Part shown: positions 46,857 to 57,617 of the stretch, piece by piece
How the letters are laid out: every line of letters begins with the position of its first letter
Numbering within the stretch: the stretch's first letter is position 1
From: Entomoplasma ellychniae
GTDB taxonomy: Bacteria; Bacillota_I; Bacilli_A; Mycoplasmatales; Mycoplasmataceae
Assembly: GCF_002930155.1 (NCBI RefSeq)
Contig: NZ_PHND01000001.1
Location: 186,001-250,000, forward strand
Length of the DNA stretch: 64,000 nucleotides
Direction: 5' to 3'
Notes under the pieces: generated by a model
The model's database searches: none
The model's input: only the letters and a program-made list of their open reading frames with translations
What the model was told of the DNA's origin: nothing
Program-made: the position numbers and the translations under genes

Positions 46857-47964
46857 TCCAAAAAAAAGAATTGCATTGTTTGGGGGAAGTTTTGATCCAG
46901 TACACACTGATCATTTAAGTATGGCTTTAGCTTGTAAAGAAGATTTAAAATTTGATGAAATTTGAATGATCCCAACGTTTTTATCACCTTTTAAAATATC
47001 TGTTAATACAACTAACAAACATAGAATTGAAATGTTAAATATTATGATTGAAGGTTATGATTTTATTAAAATACAAGAATTTGAAATCAATAATAATAAG
47101 CCAACCCCAACAATTGAGACTGTGAAGCACTTTAAAAGCATTTATCCTGAATATGACTTTGCTTTTGTTATTGGGACTGATAACTTGGATAGATTAGAAG
47201 AATGAAATAATTTTTATGAGCTAATTGATTTAGTTGAATTTATTGTTTTCAAAAGAAGTGAAAATTTTAAAAGTAATATTGCAAAAAAATATAACTTTAA
47301 AATATATGATTTTAAAAACACTTTTTTAAGCTCAACTAACATTCGAAAATTAGTTGATATTGAAAACCAAGATAAAAGAATTAATCAGTATATAAATGAT
47401 CATTTACTTTATTTGAATAAAAGACTAGAACCATTTTTAGACGAAGAAAGATACCAGCATTGTATAAATGTTGGGGAAATGGCTTATTTGTTGGCAATTA
47501 AACACAAAGTAAATGTACATAAAGCAAGAATTGCAGGAACTTTGCATGATGTTACCAAAAGATGACCAAAAGATAGACAATTAGAATATTTAAATAAGTA
47601 TAACCCAGAATTAATAGAAGAACCATTTGCTGTTTGACATTCATATACTGGAGCTTTTCATTTAAAATATGATTGATTAATCACAGACCAAGAAATTATA
47701 AACGCAGTTTTTAATCACACTGTTGGAAGTGATAAAATGACTGATTTAGATATGGTTGTATTTTGTGCTGATAAAATTTCAAAGGAACGTAATTATGAAA
47801 ATGTTAATTTCTTTAGAGCAGAATGTTTTAAAGATTTAAAAAACGGATTTAAGTTATTATTAGAACAACAATTAATAAATGCAACTCAAAATAAAGATGT
47901 TAATAACTTAGGAAAAAATATTTTTAAAACAGCTAAAAAATATTTAAAAGGGGATAAAAGATGA
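46846..47964 (+). CDS. nadD: NadD-YqeK fusion: nicotinate-nucleotide adenylyltransferase with HD domain
   Basis: The N-terminal 190 residues form NadD, which makes NaAD in NAD synthesis: RIALFGGSFDPVHTDHLSM, FVIGTDNL, and ISSTxxR-type LSSTNIRKLV near 165. The C-terminal 180 residues form a YqeK-like HD hydrolase with RYQHCINVGEMAYLLA, ARIAGTLHDVTKR, and HTVGS. YqeK degrades Ap4A in other bacteria. In most Firmicutes these are neighbouring separate genes; here one uninterrupted frame of 372 residues joins them. It overlaps trmL by 11 bases and mtnN by 4 bases. Confidence 0.93.
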
Positions 47965-48602
47965 AATTAATTATTGGAGCTATGTTTGAAGAACTTCAAA
48001 CAAGTATTGATTATTTCAAAGCTAAAAAAATTAAAAATTCAATTTGTAATATATATAAAAATGAAAAAATATTATTTTGTGTTACAGGAATTGGTTTAAT
48101 TAATGCAGCTGTGGGCTTAAGTTATGTATTAAACAATTACGAAATATCACAAGTTATAAATATTGGAACTAGTGGAGCTTGTGATTCAAGTTTAAAACAA
48201 AAAGATATAGTTTGAATAAATAAAATTTTTAATAGCGCAGCTGATGCTACTGTTTTTGGTTATGATTATGGACAAATTCCAAAAATGCCTAAATTCTATG
48301 AAACTGCAAGCACTGATGTGAAGGAAAAATATATTAATAAAAATCTCGCTTCATCAGATATTTTTATTAATGATATTGAACAAGCAAGCAAACATATCAA
48401 AAAAATACCAAGCATAATAAGTGTTCTAGACATGGAATGCTTTGGGTATGCACAAACAGCTTATATTTACAAAAAACCATTTATTTCAATAAAAGTAATA
48501 AGTGATGTTATTGGTACAGAAGATAGTAATGCAGTGCAATTTAACGAATTTATAAAAATAGCTGGTAATGAAATTTTGAATGTAGTTAAAAATCTTATAT
48601 AA
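47961..48602 (+). CDS. mtnN: 5'-methylthioadenosine/S-adenosylhomocysteine nucleosidase
   Basis: Cleaves MTA and SAH, removing methylation byproducts. The 213 residues include IGAMFEE at the N-terminus, INIGTSGACDSSLKQKDIV near residue 67, SVLDMECFGYAQTAY with the purine/ribose-binding Met-Glu, and a KVISDVI segment with the catalytic Asp. The ATG shares four bases with the end of nadD, and a strong AAAAGGGG site lies just inside it. Confidence 0.94.
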
Positions 48603-48627
48603 TTAATTTAAATAGAAAAGGTGTTTC

Positions 48628-48975
48628 ATGGCTAACAATAAAATTAAAGGTAGAAAAGAATCTACAATCTTAAGAGAATTAACAATGATTTTGGAAAGAG
48701 AACTAAAAAATGATATTCTAAGGGCAGTATCAATTGCTGAAGTTAGACTAACAAATGATAGTGAAATTGCTAAAGTATTTTGATCATTTTTACCAATACA
48801 AGGAATAACAAAAGAATTAATCCAAAATGAATTAGACACTAATATTAAATTCATTAGAATGAAATTATCTAAAAAATTAGATACTAGAACAGTTCCTGAA
48901 TTAAAATTTGAATATGATACAAGCTTGGAAAATGCAAACAGAATTGAAGAGATTTTAAAAAAAGTTAAAAATTAA
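48628..48975 (+). CDS. rbfA: Ribosome-binding factor A
   Basis: A KH-fold 30S maturation factor. The 115 residues include RKESTILRELTMILERELK, SIAEVRLTNDSEIAKVFWSFL and a terminal PELKFEYDTSLENANRIEEIL, the family's fixed end block. An AAAAGGTG site precedes the ATG. It ends the rdgB-rbfA run; the next 515 bases are gene-less. Confidence 0.93.
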
Positions 48976-49436
48976 TCTTTATCAACATCATATAAAAAAC
49001 TAGACAAACTTTTTAAGAACTTACTTTTTTAGCAATACTCTATATAGGTTATTTTTTCATTACTAATTCAAAAATATCTATTTTAAAAATTTTTTTGACT
49101 GATGATTTTGATTTTTTATAAATTCTCTTTTAGTCTTCTAAAAGATAATAAAAAAGTATAGACTACAGTGTACCAAAAAATTATCACATGTCTAAAAAGA
49201 TGGTGTTTTATAAAGAAATCTTTTTTTCATGGAAGTATTTAAAACAAAATACTTCATTTTAAATGATTTAAACCATAAAAATCATTACCACTTCGCACTT
49301 AGAAATTTTGTATTTATGGTTGGAAACCCCAACCCTTTTCAAAGACTAAGAAAATGTTAAGTTTAAGGTTAAATAGTAAAATCTAGCGCTTTTTAATTTT
49401 TTATATCATACTTACCATTTTTAATCACTTTTTTTG
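48976..49436 (+). other. Gene-less stretch with four hairpins
   Basis: No reading frame of note on either strand. The stretch contains perfect hairpins CTTTTAG/CTAAAAG (49127-49144), GAAGTATTT/AAATACTTC (49232-49255), AATGATTT/AAATCATT (49262-49286) and GGTTGG/CCAACC (49318-49334), all within 210 bases. The last has an unusually GC-rich stem for this DNA. Either terminators of the rbfA operon on both strands, a structured RNA, or the remains of an element. I recognise no known RNA family. Confidence 0.6.
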
Positions 49437-49442
49437 TATAAT
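49412..49442 (+). promoter_or_regulatory. Probable promoter of the glycan-processing operon
   Basis: TTACCA (49412-49417) and TATAAT (49437-49442) with 19-base spacing, about 50 bases before the first gene of the operon. Confidence 0.5.
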
Positions 49443-49491
49443 CTTTAATGGTTAAAATAAACTTAAAAATTATTAAAAAGGTGGAAATAAA

Positions 49492-50766
49492 ATGTTTAAA
49501 AATAAATTTTTAATAACAACTATGGCTGCATTTTTTATTTTAAGTTCTTCACCTATATATTCAATATACTTTATAATACAAAACTCAGTGAAAAAAGAAG
49601 GAAAATTTTTAGGTAATCAGTTGAAAAACCTTATAAATTTTAATGATATTCCTTTATCACCTTTATATAGGAAAAGTTGAGAAAAATTGATAAGTGATTC
49701 TGATTCATTTTCTGCTATTTATGATTGAAAATACAAACTAAAAATGGAATCATTATTAAATCGAATCTTAAATAAGGATATTAATATAATGAATGCCGAC
49801 TTTAAGAAAAAACCGATTTCAACAAAAACAAAATTAACTGATGCTGTTTATTTAGGTTTACAAGTTATGGGCCATAATAAACCAACAGCTACAGAGATGC
49901 ATGAAATTGGTAGATATGAAATAGCCAACTTTACGGCACTTGAAAATGCAGGTTATACTATTTATGTAAGTAACAGTGATAAGAGACTTGAAATTTTATA
50001 CACAGATGAAAATGATACTTTCACCGATGGCGAAAATAGAAATTATGTTAAGTTAAATAATAAAAAGGAAACGGATAATATTTTCTTTAAAACCACAGAA
50101 TTAATAACAAGTGAAAATGTAGTAAACCAGCCAAATAGTGACATTCCAGTATATTTTAAAGCAAAAAAAGATAATGAGATACTAGATTTATATGACCCAT
50201 TCTATGGAAGAAATAAATTGGAAATTCAAATAAGATCATCTGATTCTGAGGAATATATTCAATATAAATTATGAGATTGAAATCAATATAATTCAAATGA
50301 TCTTGATTTAAATTGCTACATAGCAAATAACTTTATTAAGATTTATTGTGAAATCGCTTTAAATTACATTGATTTTATTGATCCGCTATCTCCAAACTAT
50401 CATCAAAAAGGTAGTCCTTTAACTGATGCTAATGATCCATTTAAATATTCAGGAACAACACCCGGTTCGCTTTTATATTATGCATACAAATATAATGCAT
50501 ATTATGATTTAAGAATATTTGTTTTTACAGTTGCAAATAATAATCAAAGAATAGTTTATATAAGCTATGATCAAAATAATGAAATTGAATATGACAAAAG
50601 TAGTAATAAACCTATTGTTGATGAACACTTAAAAGATACAAAAAATAATATAGAAAATAGAGAAAGACTATCGTTTAATCCTTGAATTGATTTAAATAAA
50701 TCAATGCGTGCTTTTGTTGAAAAAACTTGAGACTTATTAATGTTTACGATGGAGGAAATGAGCTAG
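49492..50766 (+). CDS. Exported or membrane-anchored protein of unknown function
   Basis: A 424-residue protein with one hydrophobic N-terminal helix (residues 5-30) and a soluble, polar remainder rich in Asn, Asp and Tyr. There is no lipobox cysteine, so the helix is either a cleavable signal or an anchor. I recognise no domain. The sequence contains many aromatic residues, as in carbohydrate-binding proteins, but that is only suggestive. It starts the operon with an AAAAAGGTGG site and ends two bases before the ATPase gene. Several Trp codons are TGA. Confidence 0.8.
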
Positions 50767-50767
50767 T

Positions 50768-51478
50768 ATGATAGAAATAAAAAATCTTACTAAAAAATAT
50801 GGACAAAATGTTGTTCTTGATGGAATTAACTTAAATATTAAGGATGGAGAATCTATTGGTATTTTAGGAGCTAATGGAGCAGGTAAAACAACATTAGTTG
50901 AAATAATTTCTGGAGTTAGTGACTTTTCAAATGGAGAAATTAATTTCTACAATTCAGAAAACGAAAAAGATAACTCATTACAAGAAAAAATCGGTATGCA
51001 ATTTCAAAGTGGCAGTTGGCCTTTCAACACTAGAGGAGTTGACTTATTAAATCTTTTTGTTGGTAAAAATTGAAAGAAAGATAAATATATTGAAAATTTA
51101 TTAGATATATTCGAAGTTACTACAATTATTAAAAAAAGAATATCTTATTGTTCAAGTGGGGAGCAACAAAGATTTAATTCAATGCTATCCATTATTAATA
51201 AACCAAGTGTGCTCATATTAGACGAATTGATTACAGGTTTAGATTTAAAAATGCAAATTAAATTAATTAATTTCTTTGATAAAATGAGAAAAAATGAAAA
51301 AATTACTTTAATAGTTATATCTCATATTCCAGAAGAAATAGAACAAATCTGTAAAAGAATAGTTGTACTAAATAAAGGAACTATATTTATCGATAAAACG
51401 GTAAATGAAATAAAAAAGCAATATGGATCAATTAGAAATTTCTTAACTTTATATTTTGAGGGAAAGATAAATGACTAA
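50768..51478 (+). CDS. ABC transporter ATP-binding protein, odd signature
   Basis: A 236-residue ABC ATPase with Walker A GANGAGKTTLVE near residue 38, Q-loop around MQFQSGSWP, Walker B VLILDELITGLD near 150, and switch VISHIPEE. The signature loop reads SYCSSGEQQRFN, so LSGGQ has become CSSGE. The ATG is preceded by an ATGGAGGAAATG site in the upstream gene. It overlaps the next permease gene by 8 bases. Together with the two permeases it forms an ABC-2-like export system. Confidence 0.9.
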
Positions 51479-52343
51479 AGCAAGTTATAGTGAATTTTTT
51501 AAGAGCAGTTCTAACAACTTTAGAAAAGTATTTAGAGCTAGTTTTATTTCTTCAATTAAAAATGAAAGAGCATGAGTTTTCATAATTCTTGGTTCACTAA
51601 TAATTACAATTATTTGCTTTGTAGGGTATTCAACTTTTTCTAGAACATATGAATTATTACCACCTCAAATGTTAGCAATATTTATCATTCCTTCTTTTGT
51701 TTCGGCAGCATATTTTGTTATATTTTTAATTGAGTGAAAAGACACTTCACTTTTAAAAAGAATCAAATTCTTAGGTATTAAAAAGTGATCAATAATATTT
51801 TCGTTTATGTTATGTGCTGTTTTCTTTGCATTTATTTCTGAAATTATTGTAATATTTACAACTTTTTTATTATCCTTAATATTTATAAGAATAAAATTTT
51901 ACTACATCATAGATTTAAATTGATGAATGTGAATATGATTCTTTTCTTTATCTTTTCTTTGTGTTTGTTCTTCATTTTTATTTTCTTCATCAATAGCGGA
52001 TTTATTTAAAAGTAAAAATGTTAGAACATCAGTACCATTAATAATTTTTCTGCTGTTCTTGGTGATGTCAGATACAATTATCCCTTCATTTATTTCAGCT
52101 AGATGAGGTACATTTAATTATTTTGGGTATGCTTTTATTTCAAAATATGTAGTTTGAAGTTTATTAATTGTTTCATCATATTCTTTTGTTGATTTTAGTG
52201 GTGGAATACAACAAATAATTTTTGATGAATCTCATAGTGAAACAACTCTATTTGTTTCAAATTTATGAATTCTGTTAACAGTTTCAATAATATTTATACT
52301 TGCAACTTATTACTTATCAGTGAAATTTTTCAAATGAAAATAA
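51471..52343 (+). CDS. ABC-2-like permease, first
   Basis: A 290-residue membrane protein with about six helices (residues 35-55, 70-90, 115-140, 150-175, 190-210 and 265-285). The loop LLKRIKFLGIKKWSIIFSF is the cytoplasmic coupling helix typical of ABC-2 permeases. It starts within the ATPase gene. A GAGGGAAAG site precedes the ATG. Many Trp residues are encoded by TGA. Confidence 0.85.
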
Positions 52344-52356
52344 GAGAGGAAAAAAC

Positions 52357-53274
52357 ATGAAAGATAAAATACCATTTCAAAATGTATTGCGTTATACTTT
52401 TAAATCAACTTTTAAGTCTTTTAGAAATTATTTATTTTCAATAATATTGCCAGTTTTTATTATTTTAGCCATCTATCTAATAAAAACTTCTTTTGGACAA
52501 AGTGATTATAGAGAAAAGTCTGGCCAAATATACAATCTGTTAATAATACCTTTTACTTTTTCTTTATTTGCTTTTTCTTCAACTTTAGTCAATTGAAAAG
52601 AAAGTGTTTTAATAAAACAATCAAAAATATTTTCAATAAGTAAGATTAAAATTTATTTTTCAATTTTTATTTCAATAGCAACACTTACACTAATTTCGCT
52701 TATTTGCTCAATATTGGCATTATTTACAGTTGACAGCTTTTTAGAAATCAAAAATTTTTCAATGACTTTTTGAAACATGGCAGGATTTTACATAATAAAA
52801 GGTAAATTTACTGAATATTTAAATCTAATATTTGCTATAACATTATTAATAGTGTTTTTTACATTGTATTTGTTTTTAATATTTAATATCTGTTATATTA
52901 GTTCACTAAAAATAAAATCAATAGTTTTAATACAAGCTATAAATTTTATTATAATAATATTATTCTTTGCTTTAGGTGATGTTGTATTAGATGTAAATTT
53001 AGTGACAAATAAATATGCACAAATGATTTATAATATTTTTGGTTATTTAACACCAACTAAATCTTTTCAATGATTATTCATTTCATTATTTACTAATACT
53101 ACATTTGCAGGCTACAATTTATTAGAAACAATAGTTAGCCCAAACCTTGAAGTTCCTTATACATTTTTAACTAATAAAACATGAATGATCCTACCTGTGA
53201 CATTAATTTTTTCTACAATTTGAACTTTAGCTCTTTTCTTGCTAATTCAAAATTCTAATAAGAAAGGTAAATAA
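52357..53274 (+). CDS. ABC-2-like permease, second
   Basis: A 305-residue membrane protein of similar build to the first permease (about six helices, with VLIKQSKIFSISKIKIYFS as the coupling loop), so the exporter is probably a heterodimer. An AGAGAGGAAAAA site precedes the ATG, 13 bases after the first permease. It lies two bases before the GH85 lipoprotein gene. Confidence 0.85.
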
Positions 53275-53276
53275 TA

Positions 53277-56117
53277 ATGAAAAAACTACTTTCTTTAATT
53301 ACAGCAACTTTTATTATATCAAGTACTGCCCTTAATGTTCTTGCATGTGATATAGGGGATTCATCAACAAGAAATTATCTAGAGGCCTTTGATGATTTTG
53401 ATTGGTCAAAAGGTCAAACTCAAGATGGTGATGGGTATAATTGAAAATATGATGATTTTATTAAAAACGGAATGAAACTTGAAAATTCGCAAATTAATGA
53501 AGTTTCGTCAATTCAAGGGCCTGTTGACAAAATTTTTAATTATGATAAATATTCAACATCATATAAGGGAGCAAATTTTGTTAAAAAACAAGCAACAACA
53601 GGAGCACCTGTTATTAAATCATATAGACCTAATGGTAATAAGTGATCAGACTTTGGTTTAAGTTCAAAATCTAGAAAACATTCATATATAAATTCTATTT
53701 TAAACTGAAATGATGGTTCAGATTTAGATTTGTCATATAATCAAGCTTCTTATGATTTGCGTGGGAGAAATTATGTAGCAAAAAGTAGCGTTAAATCACA
53801 ACAAAAAGAAACGTTCTTTAATATGTTTCATGATCCTTCAAATGCTTCGAGTTCAATAGTTGGTACTAAGAACCCATTTGGTGGTAATCTAACTAACCTT
53901 TCATACATTCATGAAATGTACACATGACCTGCAATTACAAATAAAGGTTGAATAACAGCTTCGTTTGCTGATTACACAGATTATATGCATAAAAATGGTA
54001 TACCTGTATTAGGTCTTTGATATATGTCAGGTTGAGAAGATTTAACTCGTGAATCTCTAAAAAACTTACTGGAAAAAGATTCTACAGGACATTTTAAAAT
54101 AGTTGATATCTTAATTGAACAATGTTTAAAATACAATTTTGATGGATGAATGATTAATAATGAAGCAAATGGTTCTCAAGGTGATGGATATGTTATTAAA
54201 AACTCAGAAATTAATGAAATAATGGATGATTTCAATAAAACAGCGATTGATTTAGAACCTCAATTGAACAAAAGACTAAATATTGTACACTATACTAATA
54301 GTGGTTCTTTAGATTATGATCATTTAAACAATAAACCAACTTCTAAAAAAACTGTTGACGCAGCAAGGTATGCAAGTGAAATTCAGCTTGATTTTAATCA
54401 TGATAATCTAGTTTCTGATTATGACGCATATTTAACAAATGTTTGAAATGGTGATCAGTCAAAAAGAAAAACAATTTATTCACTTTTAAATGAAAGCACC
54501 AATATTCCAGGTGTAGGTAATTATGATGTAAGAAATTTAGTCTTTCAAAAATCAAAAGATGCCAATGGAAATGATGTTGGTTTTGGTAAAGCTAATAACT
54601 CGTTTTCAATTTTTGGTTCAGGTGGAGCCAATGAATATGCAAAAGATTTCAAAAACTACTACTTAAATGCTTCTAAAAACAAAACTGATGAATACAAAGT
54701 TTTTTTAATGCAACAAGAAGTTGCTAACCTATACTCTGGGTATCAATTTTTTGGAAGTAACAGTTATTTAGAAAATGATGCTGATGGATATGACACATTA
54801 ATTTCACAAAGTGTGCAATCTGTGGCAGGAATCTATCAAAATGATCCTAGACTTTCATTTACTAATTTTGCAAAAGATAAAAACAAAATAACTCGACCTG
54901 AGTTTTCTTTGGGTGAAAAAGGAAAAGACAATGAAGGTAAAAAAATCAATAGTTATGGTGTAGGGAATGCTTTTTGAGAAAAAACAGTTATAGCAGATTC
55001 TATAATCCCAAATGATTATAGTGAACTAGATAAAGAAAAAACAAAAGAAGTTGAAAATGACCCTACTTTGGAAACTTATTTTTCAACTGGGTCAGGTATT
55101 CAATTTATTAATAGAGATCTTAATGGTTCTATAATGAATCAAGAAATTTACCCATGAACTAATTCACGATTAGCTGATGTTGCGCCAACTTATCAGTGGG
55201 ATTTTTGGTCAAGTGAAAAAAATGATGGCACAACTAAAATATCAACCTCAGACGGAGATAAAAATGTAAGTAAAATAACTGATTCAGGTCAATTAACAGG
55301 ATATTATGATTATTATGATGCATACCAAAAAGGAAATTCACTTGCAATTGGATATGGTTATGACTTTGATAAAGAAGGAACAGTAAAACCAGGAAAATGA
55401 ATGAATATTCCTTATTATTGAAATATAATGGGTACAAACTTACAAAAAAACGATTATACAGTTTGTTTTTATGTTAAAGCAACTGATAAAGACTCAAATG
55501 AAAGTTCATCAAATGAAGATATTAAAAATATTGCCAAAAATACTAAAATAACTGCGATTACATCTGATCCTACTACTGAAAATACTGATGCTAAACCATT
55601 AGTATTAGAAACAACAGTTGAAGAGGAAAAAAATGGCTGATTTAAAATATCATCTAATCTATCTCAACTAGAAAATATTTCAAAGGACAAAAGAATTGCA
55701 AAATTAGGAATACAAATTAATCCAGGCACAACAGGTTCAGAGAATCAATTTATTTTTAATGTAGGTGGATTTAAAATTGACAAAAATTCCAAGAAAACTG
55801 ATAATCTTATTAATGATGGAATTAGTTTTATCCAAAATGAATATGTTGTAAAGAGAGAATCAGTAAAAAATAATGTAAATATTAGATTTAATTGAGAAGA
55901 TAAAAACCAAGATGCAGTTGATTATTATCAAGTTTATTATTCAACTGATAAAAATAGTTGATATAGAGTTGGTCAGACAACTCAAAATAGATATTATATA
56001 AGAGAGTTGGATGAATCAGCTGAAGAAAACATTTTTATTGGAATTCAACCAAAGTATAAAAAAGGAACAATAGGTAAAATTAATTTTGCTGGTATAAATA
56101 CAAAATATAATTACTAA
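53277..56117 (+). CDS. GH85 endo-beta-N-acetylglucosaminidase lipoprotein
   Basis: A 946-residue surface lipoprotein: signal peptide MKKLLSLITATFIISSTA, then lipobox NVLAC. The catalytic barrel (about residues 90-500) has the GH85 active site YNFDGWMINNE with Asn294 and Glu296, the substrate-assisted pair that holds the oxazoline intermediate and acts as acid/base, plus LGLWYMSGWED and HEMYTWP. A beta-rich domain (560-860) and a fibronectin III-like end (from about 870, with VDYYQVYYS) follow. GH85 cuts the chitobiose core of N-glycans. Last gene of the ABC operon; no clear ribosome-binding site, so coupling is likely. Confidence 0.9.
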
Positions 56118-56460
56118 TTCAACAATGAAATAAAGGTGTTAATAAATAAATATGAATATATTTCTCTAAGTATACAAAATGATAAAAGAAAACTTTATCA
56201 TTAAAAATGTATATAAAGATATTTTTTTATCTAAAATATTAAACGAAGTAAGTCATTTATCTTATCAACTAGACAAAAAAATATAGTAGAAGAAAATTTT
56301 GAAAATAAAATTATCTTTTTCGTAGTTATCAAATAAATACAAATTTTCTTATTCATACAATTAGATTATGATGCTGAGATCTTGAATATATGTACTTTTT
56401 GCCCTAGAAAGTTAAATAACAAAACAAAATGCTAAACAAGTAAATTCTTAATCTAGATCT
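56118..56460 (+). other. Non-coding or decayed stretch after the GH85 gene
   Basis: A 35-codon frame (56179-56286, MIKENFIIKNVYKD...) ends early and matches nothing I know. The rest has stops in all frames. It may belong to the decayed gene downstream, since it lies in the same frame, but that cannot be shown by eye. Confidence 0.4.
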
Positions 56461-56787
56461 CTTAGTCCAAAAGATAGGGCAAAGCCATTTTAGAAAACAA
56501 CTTAAACAGAAAATATTTACCCCGTATCTGAAAAATTTTTATTATTTAATGAGTTAATAACAAAACTAACAATAAATAAAATACAACTTTTGAAAAGTTC
56601 TTTTAGATCTTAAAAAGAAATACCATAAGTATTTCAATAAAAAGATTTGAATTTAATTAAGCAAATTGCTAAAAACTATATAAATTACTACAACTACATT
56701 ATAATTAAATCTAAATCCAACTGTCAAACTTACAGCTACTTAAACAAAACAAAAAGCTATTTTACAAATGGAATAAATTATTATTAA
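56461..56787 (+). pseudogene. Possible relic of a cas9 gene (REC lobe segment)
   Basis: One frame, broken by TAG/TAA at six places, still shows IYPVSEKFLLFNELITKL (56515 onward) and, 36 residues after NEL, IKQIAKNYI. In type II Cas9 proteins the segment LPKHSLLYExFxxxNELTK is followed about 39 residues later by VKQLKEDYF, and the residues between (KEI-VF-KDLNL here, KAIVDLLFKTNRKVT in Streptococcus) line up in order. Spacing and order support a relic. No RuvC, HNH, cas1/cas2 or repeat array is present. The match is by eye only. Confidence 0.4.
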
Positions 56788-56885
56788 TGAAAAAATGCTT
56801 TGTATAATGGGAAAATGTATTCACATAAAAACGTAACGATTTTTTTCTTACTATTTTAATAGCACTCTCTTCTTTGAAACTTTTT

Positions 56886-57290
56886 TTATTTTAATTGTAA
56901 TTTAACTTCAACATTATTTCTTAATGCTTTGGAATAAGGACAAACTAAATCTGCTTCGTGCATTAATCTCTCCCCAATTTCTTGATCTATACCCACAATT
57001 TCAACAATAATTTCAACTGATAAATTGAAGTTTAAATCTCCGTTATGATGTAATGATACTTTAGCAGTTACATTGCTTGGAAAAACTGAATTATTTTTAT
57101 TCATAACTGCTTGTAAAGCTCCGTTGAAACAAGCACTATAGCCAGCTGCAAATAATTGTTCTGGGTTAGTTGTGCCTTCGACATTTAAAGTTGGTGAAGA
57201 AACTTTTAAATTAAATTTATTATCAGGTGATGATACTTCACCAGTTCTACCACCTGTATTTTTTATTTCTGCTTCATAAATTTTGCTCAT
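56886..57290 (-). CDS. ohr: Organic hydroperoxide resistance protein (Ohr/OsmC family)
   Basis: A thiol peroxidase that reduces organic hydroperoxides. The 134 residues have the two redox cysteines in YSACFNGAL (near residue 54) and ADLVCPYSKALRNN (near 117), and an N-terminal YEAEIKNTGGRTGEVSSPD stretch typical of Ohr. The ATG follows an AAAAGGAG site on the minus strand. It is a single gene, with long AT-rich gaps on both sides. Confidence 0.93.
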   Translation of the reverse strand: MSKIYEAEIKNTGGRTGEVSSPDNKFNLKVSSPTLNVEGTTNPEQLFAAGYSACFNGALQAVMNKNNSVFPSNVTAKVSLHHNGDLNFNLSVEIIVEIVGIDQEIGERLMHEADLVCPYSKALRNNVEVKLQLK

Positions 57291-57617
57291 AAATCTCCTT
57301 TTATAGATTAATTATAAACCTTATTAAAGTTTTAAATCAAAACAATTCAATAAGAATTTTTAAACCTTTCTACTTTGTCTAAATTAATATAAATAAAATA
57401 AAGAGTTTTCAAATGATCAATTTTGTAAATGTAGAAAAAATGTTTGCAAAAATAAAATTGCTTTAATCAGGATGACAATGCATTTTTGCATTATTTGTAA
57501 ACTTATTTTATATTTTTTCTTTTAATAATCTTAATTTATTCCAAAAATAACAAAATAAATTATTAAAAAATAATTGCTTAGTTGTAGTTATTTTTTTTAT
57601 TTCTTTAATAATTCTAT
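57291..57617 (+). other. Gene-less spacer between ohr and the com genes
   Basis: No coding frame. The left end holds the ohr promoter. A small hairpin AATGCA/TGCATT lies at 57477-57492, preceded by GCAAAAATAAAATTGC. A partial stem followed by a T-run lies near 57570-57600, shortly before the next gene, so its role is uncertain. No repeat array is visible. Confidence 0.5.

Noticed and set aside
48976-49491. Insertion sequence remnant in the long gap
   Set aside because: No terminal inverted repeat pair, target duplication or transposase-like frame could be identified.
56118-57617. CRISPR array next to the possible cas9 relic
   Set aside because: I looked for regularly spaced direct repeats of 25-40 bases here and in the 49 kb gap and found none.
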